From positions 1 to 25,448 of the IMG/VR virus record IMGVR_UViG_3300031766_000056: 25,448 bases of DNA; one strand, given 5' to 3'. The stretch is from a virus. The notes beneath the pieces were generated by a model. That model saw only the letters and a list, made by a program, of their open reading frames with translations. It was not told where the DNA came from and searched no databases. Each line of letters begins with the position of its first letter. Position 1 is the stretch's first letter. The translations under genes and the position numbers were made by a program. Below are positions 14,515 to 21,922 of this stretch, one piece after another.

Positions 14515-14802
14515 TTATCCCGGTGGTATAAACCCTTGCATACCTTGAAGGTTTAACAATAGTAATACTATTGTTGATAGCAATCCTGCAATCACTGTTG
14601 CAGCTGCTCCAAGGACTAATTTATTACCTGATACTTTATCTGCTGTAGCTTTGTCGGCTAACTTTTGAACAGAGTCCACAAGGTCATCAACCTTGTTTTC
14701 TAATCTTGTAAATTTTTCTTCCAAAACGCGGTACCTCTCTGCACATAAATCTACGTGTGCTTCTAGGTTTTCACGCTCTAGTCTTGACTGTTGCATTGAC
14801 AT
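14515..14802 (-). CDS. Coiled-coil plus C-terminal transmembrane protein, XhlA/holin-like (95 aa)
   Basis: Residues about 4-52 form a coiled coil with heptads (RYRVLEEKFTRLENKVDDLVDSVQKLADKA). Residues about 61-85 form one hydrophobic transmembrane segment (LVLGAAATVIAGLLSTIVLLLL), and a short tail follows. This is the layout of the haemolysin XhlA family of phage membrane proteins, which act with holins and endolysins. No endolysin is visible in this window. Two TATAAATA elements lie upstream (14875 and 14931), matching late timing for lysis. Alternatives are an inner spanin-like protein or a membrane anchor. The ribosome binding site is AAAAGGA, about 13 nt before the ATG. Confidence 0.6.
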   Translation of the reverse strand: MSMQQSRLERENLEAHVDLCAERYRVLEEKFTRLENKVDDLVDSVQKLADKATADKVSGNKLVLGAAATVIAGLLSTIVLLLLNLQGMQGFIPPG

Positions 14803-14874
14803 ATTCCGTCTATCCTTTTTGCAGTCTCATAAAGAGCTGATTTGCTTTAAATATACTTTCGTAGTATATACTAC

Positions 14875-14882
14875 TATTTATA
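14875..14882 (-). promoter_or_regulatory. T4-type late promoter (proximal) for the holin-like gene
   Basis: Exact TATAAATA on the minus strand, 72 nt upstream of the 14802 start and overlapping the stop codon of the 155-aa gene. Confidence 0.6.
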
Positions 14883-15345
14883 TGTTTTCACTAAATTTGA
14901 AGTAAGTATTTAACCTATCTTCGTTATCAGTATTTATAATATCTCCATCTATTGTTGCTGTTTCGTCTAATCCATCATGTATAGGAACTAGATTAAAGTC
15001 ATCTAATAAAAGGGTTGTTTCATTTTCTTCTTTTTTCCATGCACCTTCTGTTTCTGATACAAATTTTAATAACCAAACAGTATGTGAACCTGTAAAATTA
15101 TTACCAAAATCGTAGTCTGCCATAGTTTGTGACTGCAATTTAGTAACACTACTTATTATAGGTTGTGTTCTTAGTCCTATAACTTGCATAAATGTATTTA
15201 AGTTCTGACTTTGATGGAACTTTTTTGCATTTATTTTAGGACTTGATACATCAGAATCAGTTACATCTATTAGAGTATAAATTGAATAGAATGCCGTGTT
15301 ACGACCAATGACTTCTGTAGGTCGCTGATTACTTTTTGTATACAT
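14878..15345 (-). CDS. Hypothetical, possibly virion-associated protein (155 aa)
   Basis: Family not recognised. It is a mixed alpha/beta protein with strands such as NTAFYSIYTLIDVTD and HTVWLLKFVSE, a Gln/Ser-rich middle and an acidic end (DGDIINTDNEDRL). It has no membrane segment. It begins 3 nt after the 255-aa gene, which makes it the last gene of the late unit that starts at 18605. Its 3' end contains two late-promoter elements for the next unit. Confidence 0.65.
   Translation of the reverse strand: MYTKSNQRPTEVIGRNTAFYSIYTLIDVTDSDVSSPKINAKKFHQSQNLNTFMQVIGLRTQPIISSVTKLQSQTMADYDFGNNFTGSHTVWLLKFVSETEGAWKKEENETTLLLDDFNLVPIHDGLDETATIDGDIINTDNEDRLNTYFKFSENI
14931..14938 (-). promoter_or_regulatory. 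Second TATAAATA element (distal) upstream of the holin-like gene
   Basis: Exact TATAAATA followed by C on the minus strand, inside the 155-aa gene, 128 nt from the 14802 start. It could be a tandem late promoter, or chance in AT-rich coding sequence. Confidence 0.35.
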
Positions 15346-15348
15346 GTC

Positions 15349-16116
15349 TTATAATTCTGTAGCTTTGCCGGCAGCGTATCCAACGGCAAATGCCGCTGCG
15401 CCTCTGGCAACACGTTTAGCAATTTTCTTAACTGTTCCTTGTCCAACAATAAGATTACCACCTTTTGCAAACCTTTTAAAATGCGGATATATGTCGCTAC
15501 GTAATGCATTTGCTCTAAAATGTCTATCTAATTGTGTAGCTACAAGTGTTCGCTGTGCTGTAGTTAGTTTGCCCCAATTCTGTGTTAATCGTCTTGCCGC
15601 ACGTAATTTAGGATCAGATATTGCTAAATCTCTTTCCATTCTAAAGAAGAATGTTTGAGCTTCACCTTGTGTTATTTGTCCTGTTTGAATTCTTCTTAAA
15701 AACGCTTTGGTTTTAGTTTGATCAAATCTGACTTTATTCATTAGTAAGGTATCTTTTGAATTTTTAAATAGTCCGTCTGGTTTACTTAATGTAAACAATG
15801 TTTGATATAGATCTGTTCCGCCCGGACTAGCACTTGCAAAACTACCTCTTGATATTGTTGCTTTTGCATAGTTAGATGCTATTGGAGCCGAGTTATAGTC
15901 TTGACTCATTGCATATAAAGTTAACATACTAACAAAAGCATGATTAGTAATACTCTGAGCACCTTCGCCTGCAATTTGAGCTCTTGATTTAAACATACGA
16001 GCTTCACCAAGTGATTGCATAAAACTTAAACTATTATCATTAGAATACATATTATCCATTTCATGTCCTCCTTGCATTTGTGCATATTGCCTTAATGTAT
16101 ATTTTTCTTCACTCAT
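15349..16116 (-). CDS. Hypothetical phage protein with basic helices and Gly/Ala C-terminus (255 aa)
   Basis: Function not recognised. The N-terminal 45 residues are polar and Met/Asn/Gln-rich (YAQMQGGHEMDNMYSNDN). The middle has Arg-rich helices (KAFLRRIQTGQITQGEAQTF, LRAARRLTQNWGKLT). The last 30 residues combine a basic stretch (KKIAKRVARG) with a Gly/Ala hydrophobic segment (AAAFAVGYAAGKA) that could insert in or lie on a membrane. It overlaps the DUF6356-like gene by 4 nt. A late virion protein, perhaps internal or ejected, is one reading, but nothing proves it. Confidence 0.6.
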   Translation of the reverse strand: MSEEKYTLRQYAQMQGGHEMDNMYSNDNSLSFMQSLGEARMFKSRAQIAGEGAQSITNHAFVSMLTLYAMSQDYNSAPIASNYAKATISRGSFASASPGGTDLYQTLFTLSKPDGLFKNSKDTLLMNKVRFDQTKTKAFLRRIQTGQITQGEAQTFFFRMERDLAISDPKLRAARRLTQNWGKLTTAQRTLVATQLDRHFRANALRSDIYPHFKRFAKGGNLIVGQGTVKKIAKRVARGAAAFAVGYAAGKATEL

Positions 16117-16307
16117 TTTCTACTCTCTAATATTTCTGTGCATTTGCCACTAGCATATGTTTTGAACCAGCGTGGTGCAAACGCATGTATAAAACACGCA
16201 TATGCGGCCTTTTCTAGTTGCCATGAAACCCACATTGCATGTTTAAAATGTTCCCAACGTGTTTCGCCTACTTCTTCTAGGTGTAATTTGCATTGTTTAC
16301 TTAACAT
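16113..16307 (-). CDS. DUF6356-like small protein (64 aa)
   Basis: The sequence HLEEVGETRWEHFKHA, then IHAFAPRWFKTYASG, matches the pattern I recall for DUF6356 (H-x-x-x-VGET-x-x-EH-x-x-x-A, hydrophobic helix, HA-x-x-P, S/G turn), a family of short proteins of unknown function found in proteobacteria and some phages. The middle helix (residues about 22-42) is moderately hydrophobic and may be membrane-associated. It starts 1 nt from the stop of the ligase-like gene and overlaps the next gene by 4 nt, so it is co-translated with that cassette. The family number is from memory and was not checked. Confidence 0.6.
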   Translation of the reverse strand: MLSKQCKLHLEEVGETRWEHFKHAMWVSWQLEKAAYACFIHAFAPRWFKTYASGKCTEILESRK

Positions 16308-17423
16308 CTAATTATTCCTTGCCATGTTTGCAGCTGTAAAGCCTGATCTATTTACTAGTTTGACATCTTTGCCAATTACATAACCTTCGCCGCCTTTTTG
16401 TCCATCTGTTGTTGCTTCTATATCAGCTGGATTGGCATCAAGTTGTGCAATAATATTATCTTTAATAGGTCCTATACTGCGTATAAATGCAAATATGGCA
16501 TCAAGTCCTTTTTGGTGTTGCTTTAAATATTCAACAAGTCTACCTTGTTTAGCACTACTTACTTTGGACCCATCTGATGTTAACCACTTAACAAAGTGCT
16601 TACTACCAATACTATTTACCGATCTATTTTTTGCTAAATTGTTCATATACATGTATAGTATATCATCAAAGTTTTTCATTTTAAGTTCTGCTGGTGGCGA
16701 TAATACTGCATCAATATCATTGCCTGCTTGTGTAATAAAACTTTCAAGTTCACTTAATTTGGAACTTTCAATATCTGGAACATCTGTAATTGATACTGGA
16801 GGCATTGCTAACAATGGACCTTCTTGAAATCTAGTAGTATCTACTTTACTTTTATTTCCTTCTAAGTCGATATGTGCATGTAGCACAACACCTACTTGAC
16901 TGTTTGCTATTTGTTTTCCAATGTCGCTTGCAGGATCAACTGAGTATTGTGTTGTATTTGGTTTGAACATTAATCTACCTTCTTCTGTGCCTGGTTTATC
17001 AAACCAAAGTAAATCACCATGAACATAGCCTCTAAAATCTTCTGGCGTTGCTTGTTCAAATGCAGGCCAAACTTTTTTCATTTGTCCAATGAAGTCTCCA
17101 TACCCTTGTGGATTTTTAGCATATCCTGGACGATTCTTTAACATGGATTCCATTTCATCTGGTGATTTTGATCTACCATCATATCCTTTTGCACCAAATC
17201 CACTTTTATCAGTTAATATAAACTCACCATTTTCGTTGCGTCCAAATATAACTGCTGGCGATCCATCCCATTTGATAGTTGTATCTGCTGGATTACTTTC
17301 TAAACTATGTAATGATGCGATTGCTTTTTGGGCACCTGCTTTACCGTCCCAAATAATTAAATCTTCTAAATGTTGGATTCTGGCACCACTGGCCTTTTCC
17401 ATTAAAATTTCATTAATTTTCAT
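16308..17423 (-). CDS. Ligase-like adenylyl/nucleotidyltransferase protein with KxDG motif (371 aa)
   Basis: The protein carries what look like the motifs of covalent nucleotidyltransferases (ATP-dependent DNA/RNA ligases). IKWDGSPAVIFGR (50-62) provides KxDG with candidate nucleophile K51. YVHGDLLWF (133-141) sits where motif III (FGE type) is expected. GGEGYVIG (344-351) fits motif IV (EGxV), and DVKLVNR (353-359) fits motif V (hKhK-like) with K355. Between III and IV is a helical insert of about 150 residues, which is unusual. The N-terminus (ARIQHLEDLIIWDG) resembles an uncharacterised T4-like phage family, possibly DUF6267. It overlaps the upstream Pol-beta-type gene by 11 nt. RNA or DNA joining, end capping or protein adenylylation are all possible. 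The motif reading is mine and unverified. Confidence 0.55.
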   Translation of the reverse strand: MKINEILMEKASGARIQHLEDLIIWDGKAGAQKAIASLHSLESNPADTTIKWDGSPAVIFGRNENGEFILTDKSGFGAKGYDGRSKSPDEMESMLKNRPGYAKNPQGYGDFIGQMKKVWPAFEQATPEDFRGYVHGDLLWFDKPGTEEGRLMFKPNTTQYSVDPASDIGKQIANSQVGVVLHAHIDLEGNKSKVDTTRFQEGPLLAMPPVSITDVPDIESSKLSELESFITQAGNDIDAVLSPPAELKMKNFDDILYMYMNNLAKNRSVNSIGSKHFVKWLTSDGSKVSSAKQGRLVEYLKQHQKGLDAIFAFIRSIGPIKDNIIAQLDANPADIEATTDGQKGGEGYVIGKDVKLVNRSGFTAANMARNN

Positions 17424-18360
17424 TTGGTGTATCCTCTAATTCTGATGGGATACCCATGTCTTTTACTTGTCCATTATCTTTAAATGCATCTACTATTTTG
17501 GTATAAACATCACTTGGATAGTTTTTCTTGATCGTTGCTAATAGCGTTTCAAAACTATATAAATCTTCTGGACCATCTAACCCAAGTGCTTTTGCAATTT
17601 CTTGTGTGTTTGTAATCGGACCTTTTAATACAGTGTCAATCCTTGCTTTAGTATATCCTTCACCATTTGCTTTAGGTTTAGGTTTACGTGATATCCAGTT
17701 TAGTCCATCTGCAGGACTCCATAACCAACGTTGTTGTTCTACTGGACGTCCGTCTTCAATTTTTTCAGCTGATTCTTTTGATTGATATATTGCGGCCATA
17801 GTTGCTAACATAATGTTACGGAATGTGCCTTTATATTGGCTTGAGCGTCCGCCTTCTTTATCAAAACCTTTTTCATGTGGGCTGTGATAATATGTTTTCA
17901 TCCAATCTGGATCACCTGGCATAAAGTCAATTTGAACTTTACCTGTTCTGTTTAATCCTGGTTTAGTATTTTCTGCATTATATCCAACAATATCAACTGA
18001 TGTCATAAACACACTTGATTTTTTTATGTCTTGTATAAGCGGTGATGCTTCTAATTTTGAAGCAAAATCTTGTAATTTTTCTTTTGGTATATTAATTGCA
18101 ACATCAATATCTCCACTAAATTCTTTTTTACCTACAGAACCTAATACATTTGCTTTTAATGGCATACCCAACGATTTTTCTAATGCATCTAATGTAGCAT
18201 CTATTTCAGTATGATGTATTAACCCAACGCCCGGCATTGCTCCGCCTTCTTTTAAGTTTTTAACGTTTACTTTATATAAATTGTCAGGCTGAATCTTACG
18301 ATGTTTTCTGTTATTGCGATCTTTACGCTTAACTGTGCCTACAATATCTTGGATATTCAT
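17413..18360 (-). CDS. Pol-beta-superfamily nucleotidyltransferase (315 aa)
   Basis: Residues 72-89 show the superfamily signature: VLGSVGKKEFSGDIDVAI, with G74-S75 and metal ligands D84 and D86 (h-G-S, then D-h-D). The third acidic residue follows as D145 in KVQIDFM. The N-terminal 30 residues are strongly basic (VKRKDRNNRKHRKI), fitting nucleic-acid contact. The C-terminal half is helical with a WLWSPADGLNW segment. Members of this fold transfer a nucleotide to RNA ends, proteins or antibiotics. It is coupled at both ends: 4-nt overlap with the 82-aa gene and 11-nt overlap with the ligase-like gene. The unit follows a late-type promoter, which is unexpected for a replication or repair enzyme. 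The substrate is unknown. Confidence 0.75.
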   Translation of the reverse strand: MNIQDIVGTVKRKDRNNRKHRKIQPDNLYKVNVKNLKEGGAMPGVGLIHHTEIDATLDALEKSLGMPLKANVLGSVGKKEFSGDIDVAINIPKEKLQDFASKLEASPLIQDIKKSSVFMTSVDIVGYNAENTKPGLNRTGKVQIDFMPGDPDWMKTYYHSPHEKGFDKEGGRSSQYKGTFRNIMLATMAAIYQSKESAEKIEDGRPVEQQRWLWSPADGLNWISRKPKPKANGEGYTKARIDTVLKGPITNTQEIAKALGLDGPEDLYSFETLLATIKKNYPSDVYTKIVDAFKDNGQVKDMGIPSELEDTPNEN

Positions 18361-18605
18361 TTTTTATTCCTTAAATTCTTAATACCTCTATTAAAACGTT
18401 CAGGATCTCTGTTTTTAATACTAAGCATTATTCTTTTTTGGATGTCTTGAGCGTCTTCTGAACTATAATTTGTATCTACCATTTCTAATACATTCATAAT
18501 TGCACTAATGGCATTAGTGCCACGTGATTCTAGTATATTAATTCTATCTTTTGTAGGTGATAGATTATTAATTTCTTCTAATAGACTACGTGTTCTTTTT
18601 TTCAT
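18357..18605 (-). CDS. Conserved small phage protein (82 aa), unknown function
   Basis: A charged, all-helical protein: MKKRTRSLLEEINNL, then NILESRGTNAISAIMNVLEMV, then AQDIQKRIMLSIKNRDPERFNRGI. The pattern recalls an unnamed family I associate with T4-like marine phages. It is the first gene after a late-type promoter at 18633-18640 and overlaps the nucleotidyltransferase start by 4 nt, so it may be a partner of that enzyme. No catalytic motif is seen. Confidence 0.7.
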   Translation of the reverse strand: MKKRTRSLLEEINNLSPTKDRINILESRGTNAISAIMNVLEMVDTNYSSEDAQDIQKRIMLSIKNRDPERFNRGIKNLRNKK

Positions 18606-18632
18606 CAGCTCAACTCCAACTGTTATTACTTG

Positions 18633-18640
18633 TATTTATC
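18633..18640 (-). promoter_or_regulatory. T4-type late promoter for the nucleotidyltransferase/ligase-like unit
   Basis: GATAAATA followed by C on the minus strand, 27 nt upstream of the 18605 start, in the 45-nt gap after the gp41 gene. It shares the ATAAATAC core with four other late sites in the window. Confidence 0.55.
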
Positions 18641-18650
18641 TATTCTACTG

Positions 18651-20048
18651 TTATTTGTTGACTTTTTTCAACATATTGCGTAATCTGTCGGTAGCGTCAG
18701 TGTCTTCAATAATGCTCTCTTCTGCAATAGTTTTTTCTTGGTGCGTTACATTTGTATTTCTTTTTATTTTATCCATCATTGCACTAGGTTGATGCATAGG
18801 TGTTTGTTCTTCATCTTCTGGCAGATCTGTTATACGTAAGCCCGCAATATCAAATGCTAAATCAACTTTTTGTCCAACACCTGCACTACTACGTGTTTTC
18901 ATAAATTGAATTTGATATCTTCCACGTTCACGCATTGCTGTGCTTGTAAAAATACCAATTACGTTATCAGCTGTCTGAATTTTACTAATACCGCCTGCAA
19001 TATGAGAGTGATCAAACTCTACTTCTTCTACTGCCGCTCTGTTTAGCTGAGATGCGGTTGCAAATAGCAAATCTTTTTCCACTGCAAAGTTACGTAACTC
19101 TTCAGATACAAATTTATCTTTAATAAACAAGTCACTTGGCGGAACTTTACGTTGTGCTGGCATCATTAAGTCTAAATAATCAAGTAATACTGCATCTAAT
19201 TTAACATTATTCTTTACTTCAAACTCTTTCATATAACTATTTAAATCATTTATTGTTACACCATTAGGCATTTGCACAATTTGTAAGTTGCCTGCTTTTT
19301 TACTAATTGCTCCTACTTTTAATCCAACATCTTCTGCATTTTTAAATACTTCTTTTGTGTTGTATCCTGTTAACATACTATCAAGACGCATACTGCATAG
19401 TTCTTCACTAAGCTCTAAACTAATATATAATACATTATGTCCTTCTAATGCCCAGTTTAATGCTAAGTTCTGCAAAAATAAACTCTTACCACCGCCTGAC
19501 GGTGCAGCAAATATATTTAATTCGCCTCTATTAAATCCACCATATAGTTTTTTATCAATTTCAGTCCAACCTGTGCTTGTTCCACCTCGTTGGTTACGAA
19601 CACGTTCGATGCGTTCCATTGGGTTTTCCCAATAATCTGTTCCCATGTGTTTAGCAAGTCCAATACCTACAGCATCTTTAATCATTTTCTCAACTGCGCC
19701 AAACTCACCTTGTTCAAGTAAATCAGTTGAAGTTAATATAGCACTTTCTAATGCCTTATGTTTACAAAATGTTTCAAACTCGTCTATAAACCAATCGTGA
19801 TGTCTAGGATCAATATCTTTTAAACTTTGTAATTCCAACCCAGTTGTTGCTACAATCTGCTCATGTGTTGGTAATGCACCATATTCGTTTGCATGGTCTT
19901 GAATGAACTCTACTGTTTTACGTAATTCCCTTGTAAAGTATTCTGAATTACATATACCATTTACACGAACAAATAAATCTTGATCATGTGCCAAAAACTC
20001 TACAAATAATTTTTGTAGTTCTAGTGTGTATTCTTTTTGTTCACTCAT
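18651..20048 (-). CDS. 41: Replicative DNA helicase, DnaB-type (T4 gp41)
   Basis: A 465-aa helicase, close to T4 gp41 (475 aa), which unwinds DNA ahead of the phage polymerase and partners with gp61 primase. The N-terminal 130 residues are the helical, primase-interacting domain. The RecA-like core has Walker A in AAPSGGGKSL (181-190; K188, S189), LYISLELSEEL after it, Walker B in DAVLLDYLDLM, the glutamine sensor in ATASQLNRAA, and an arginine-finger segment FMKTRSSAG. The C-terminus is a charged tail (EDTDATDRLRNMLKK). The start overlaps the primase stop by 4 nt. Having gp61 directly before gp41 differs from T4, where other genes separate them. Confidence 0.95.
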   Translation of the reverse strand: MSEQKEYTLELQKLFVEFLAHDQDLFVRVNGICNSEYFTRELRKTVEFIQDHANEYGALPTHEQIVATTGLELQSLKDIDPRHHDWFIDEFETFCKHKALESAILTSTDLLEQGEFGAVEKMIKDAVGIGLAKHMGTDYWENPMERIERVRNQRGGTSTGWTEIDKKLYGGFNRGELNIFAAPSGGGKSLFLQNLALNWALEGHNVLYISLELSEELCSMRLDSMLTGYNTKEVFKNAEDVGLKVGAISKKAGNLQIVQMPNGVTINDLNSYMKEFEVKNNVKLDAVLLDYLDLMMPAQRKVPPSDLFIKDKFVSEELRNFAVEKDLLFATASQLNRAAVEEVEFDHSHIAGGISKIQTADNVIGIFTSTAMRERGRYQIQFMKTRSSAGVGQKVDLAFDIAGLRITDLPEDEEQTPMHQPSAMMDKIKRNTNVTHQEKTIAEESIIEDTDATDRLRNMLKKVNK

Positions 20049-21052
20049 TTACAATAATTCCTTCCTAAAACTTGTATTTTTGTTGGGTTACTTACTGCAC
20101 TATTTAATATACTACGCACTGTAAATAATCTACCGTATTTTGTTAAGGCATCGCCGGCATCATTGCAATTATCCCATTCAGGAAATGCAACACTCCAACC
20201 ATACTTAACTGCTGCGTTAACCATTTGCATGCCTGCCTTATCGGCATCAGGTAACACAACAATTTGTTTGTTTAAACTTAAAATAACGTCTGCTTGTTCA
20301 TCGCTAATAGTATTAGTGCCTGCACTGATTCCATCTGTTATTATAGCATCTAATGGGCCTTCTGTCAATATAACAATTTCTTTGTCAGCATGCTGTCTAT
20401 CTAACCCATACACAAAATTTTTAGGTGGTTGTTGATTAAAATATTTTGGCATTTTATCTGGTGGATTACCTATCCATCTTGCTGTATATCCTACAACATT
20501 ACCTTTATAATAAAATGGAACTACAAAACGTTTGAACATTCTAGCCGGCAATTTAGCAGGGCTATACATCAGCCTAGGATCTGTTATATCAAATCCTCTA
20601 TCTGTTAGATATGTTACTGCTTCTGTCCAGTCAGGTGTTGGTGTATGTTCCATAAAAGGTTTAGCATTGTCTGGCAATGCTACTGTAGGCCAATCAATTA
20701 CTAGTTTCTTTCTACGCTCTTGCACCATTAATGTTTGTGCAATATCTTGTTCACGCAACAACTCTAGTTGTAAACGTTGCACTTGTGTAGGATCTGCACC
20801 AAATTGCACTAATAGTTTTTTTAATCTATCATTAATTTTATTACCGGGCGAAAACCCTGTTTTATAATGACAATTAAAACAATGATATTGAAACTTATCA
20901 TCTTCAAAATGAAAACCACCTCGTCCACGTGTATCTGGTCTTGATTGTCCATTTGTTATACACATAGGACAATTGCCAGAAGTCCAGCCACTTGGATTTT
21001 GTTTCCAGTTAACCGGAACCAGATTTCTAACGTAGTCGATCATTAAGCTCAT
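20045..21052 (-). CDS. 61: DNA primase (T4 gp61, DnaG-type)
   Basis: A 335-aa primase that lays RNA primers for lagging-strand synthesis. The N-terminal zinc ribbon is C28PMC31 and C58FNC61. The TOPRIM core shows EIVILTEGPLDAI (225-237; E231, G232) and VVLPDADKAGMQ (265-276; D269, D271), the metal-binding DxD. Its length is near T4 gp61 (342 aa). It is coupled to gp41 by a 4-nt overlap, so the primosome is made as a unit. A TTGACA early promoter lies right before the gene (21059-21087) with only 6 nt between -10 and ATG. Confidence 0.95.
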   Translation of the reverse strand: MSLMIDYVRNLVPVNWKQNPSGWTSGNCPMCITNGQSRPDTRGRGGFHFEDDKFQYHCFNCHYKTGFSPGNKINDRLKKLLVQFGADPTQVQRLQLELLREQDIAQTLMVQERRKKLVIDWPTVALPDNAKPFMEHTPTPDWTEAVTYLTDRGFDITDPRLMYSPAKLPARMFKRFVVPFYYKGNVVGYTARWIGNPPDKMPKYFNQQPPKNFVYGLDRQHADKEIVILTEGPLDAIITDGISAGTNTISDEQADVILSLNKQIVVLPDADKAGMQMVNAAVKYGWSVAFPEWDNCNDAGDALTKYGRLFTVRSILNSAVSNPTKIQVLGRNYCK

Positions 21053-21058
21053 GTGTAT

Positions 21059-21087
21059 ATACTACACTCTTATGATGACTTTGTCAA
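21059..21087 (-). promoter_or_regulatory. Candidate early promoter for gp61-gp41
   Basis: Minus strand: exact TTGACA (21082-21087), 17-nt spacer, -10 TAGTAT (21059-21064, 4 of 6). Six nt separate the -10 from the ATG at 21052. The geometry is identical to the nuclease promoter at 8320-8348. It overlaps the 3' end of the upstream virion gene. Confidence 0.5.
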
Positions 21088-21895
21088 GTGTTCCTTGTGT
21101 TTGTGTGAATCTTGCTCTAATATATTTAATATTAGTTCTGAATGTCCATGGATCAATTCCAGATCTATTGATATATGGGTAATGTTCTTCCGTGTAAGTT
21201 CCTAATATAATGTTAAACCAATCGGATTCTGCTGGATTTTCTTCTAATGCACCCTGTATAAAAAAGTTACCTGTAAAGTTAGTGGTGTATACTGCTATAG
21301 TAACCATTCCATTAACTTTGTTTTTTGCACCGGGTCCTGGTAGGTGTCCACTATAATAGTATGTGTCTGTTCCTTCTACTCTAGTATTAAATGTAGTTGT
21401 TTCTGCTGATAGTAGTGGAATACTTTGTGTTTGGTTACTTACTTCTATTGTATAATTTGGTCTAAGATTTTGATCAACAAATAATGGAAGATTTAAACCT
21501 TGAGAATTTACATAGGTAAATACTAGATCAAGGAAGCCGTTTTGAATTGCAGCCATTTCACCGGATGTAATAACCAGTTTAACTTTGCCTTCATCATAGT
21601 CAACAATTTGACATTTCTTTGATAATAATTTTGCCTGGGTTTCTCTATTAACTACATTAGCAGTAATAGTATGTCCTTGCAACTGTATTGGTTTACGATC
21701 TATGTTCTTAATGTAAAAAAAGAACTCATTATCTAAACCGGTAAATAGCTTTAAGAACCTGTAATTAACAGGAGCGTTTATAGTAGTGCCAGTGGATGAA
21801 GCATAGTTGCCTAGTCCTGCTTTGCTACTAGTGGCATCAACGGCGTAAAGGTCGCCTGTTTGATTGATATTATAAGTGGTTGCGTAATTTGACAT
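21062..21895 (-). CDS. Virion structural protein, baseplate- or fibre-like (277 aa)
   Basis: A beta-rich protein with no catalytic motif. Residues about 40-120 (NYRFLKLFTGLDNEFFFYIKN, RKPIQLQGHTITANVVN, GKVKLVITSGEMAAIQNG) look like the N-terminal immunoglobulin-like domain of phage upper-baseplate proteins (pattern: D-x-x-FYIKN-x-D-x-KPI-x-L-x-G). The C-terminal half (YYYSGHLPGPGAKNKVNGM, then NFFIQGALEENPAESDWF) resembles a jelly-roll or carbohydrate-binding region. A strong ribosome binding site (AGGAG) and a CATAAATAC late promoter 19 nt upstream fit late expression. It stands alone between early replication genes, so it is a late gene inside an early region. Confidence 0.65.
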   Translation of the reverse strand: MSNYATTYNINQTGDLYAVDATSSKAGLGNYASSTGTTINAPVNYRFLKLFTGLDNEFFFYIKNIDRKPIQLQGHTITANVVNRETQAKLLSKKCQIVDYDEGKVKLVITSGEMAAIQNGFLDLVFTYVNSQGLNLPLFVDQNLRPNYTIEVSNQTQSIPLLSAETTTFNTRVEGTDTYYYSGHLPGPGAKNKVNGMVTIAVYTTNFTGNFFIQGALEENPAESDWFNIILGTYTEEHYPYINRSGIDPWTFRTNIKYIRARFTQTQGTLDKVIIRV

Positions 21896-21917
21896 TCATG
21901 TTCTCCTGTGTATGTAT
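21889..21917 (+). promoter_or_regulatory. Possible plus-strand early promoter for the 123-aa gene
   Basis: Exact TTGACA at 21889-21894 on the plus strand; the -10 is poor (TATGTA after 16 nt, or ATGTAT after 17 nt). If used, the transcript would start near 21924 and could only use the ATG at 21962. It overlaps the minus-strand late promoter region. Confidence 0.25.
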
Positions 21918-21922
21918 TTATG
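21915..21922 (-). promoter_or_regulatory. T4-type late promoter for the 277-aa virion gene
   Basis: CATAAATA followed by C on the minus strand, 19 nt upstream of the 21895 start, with an AGGAG ribosome binding site in between. Confidence 0.65.
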
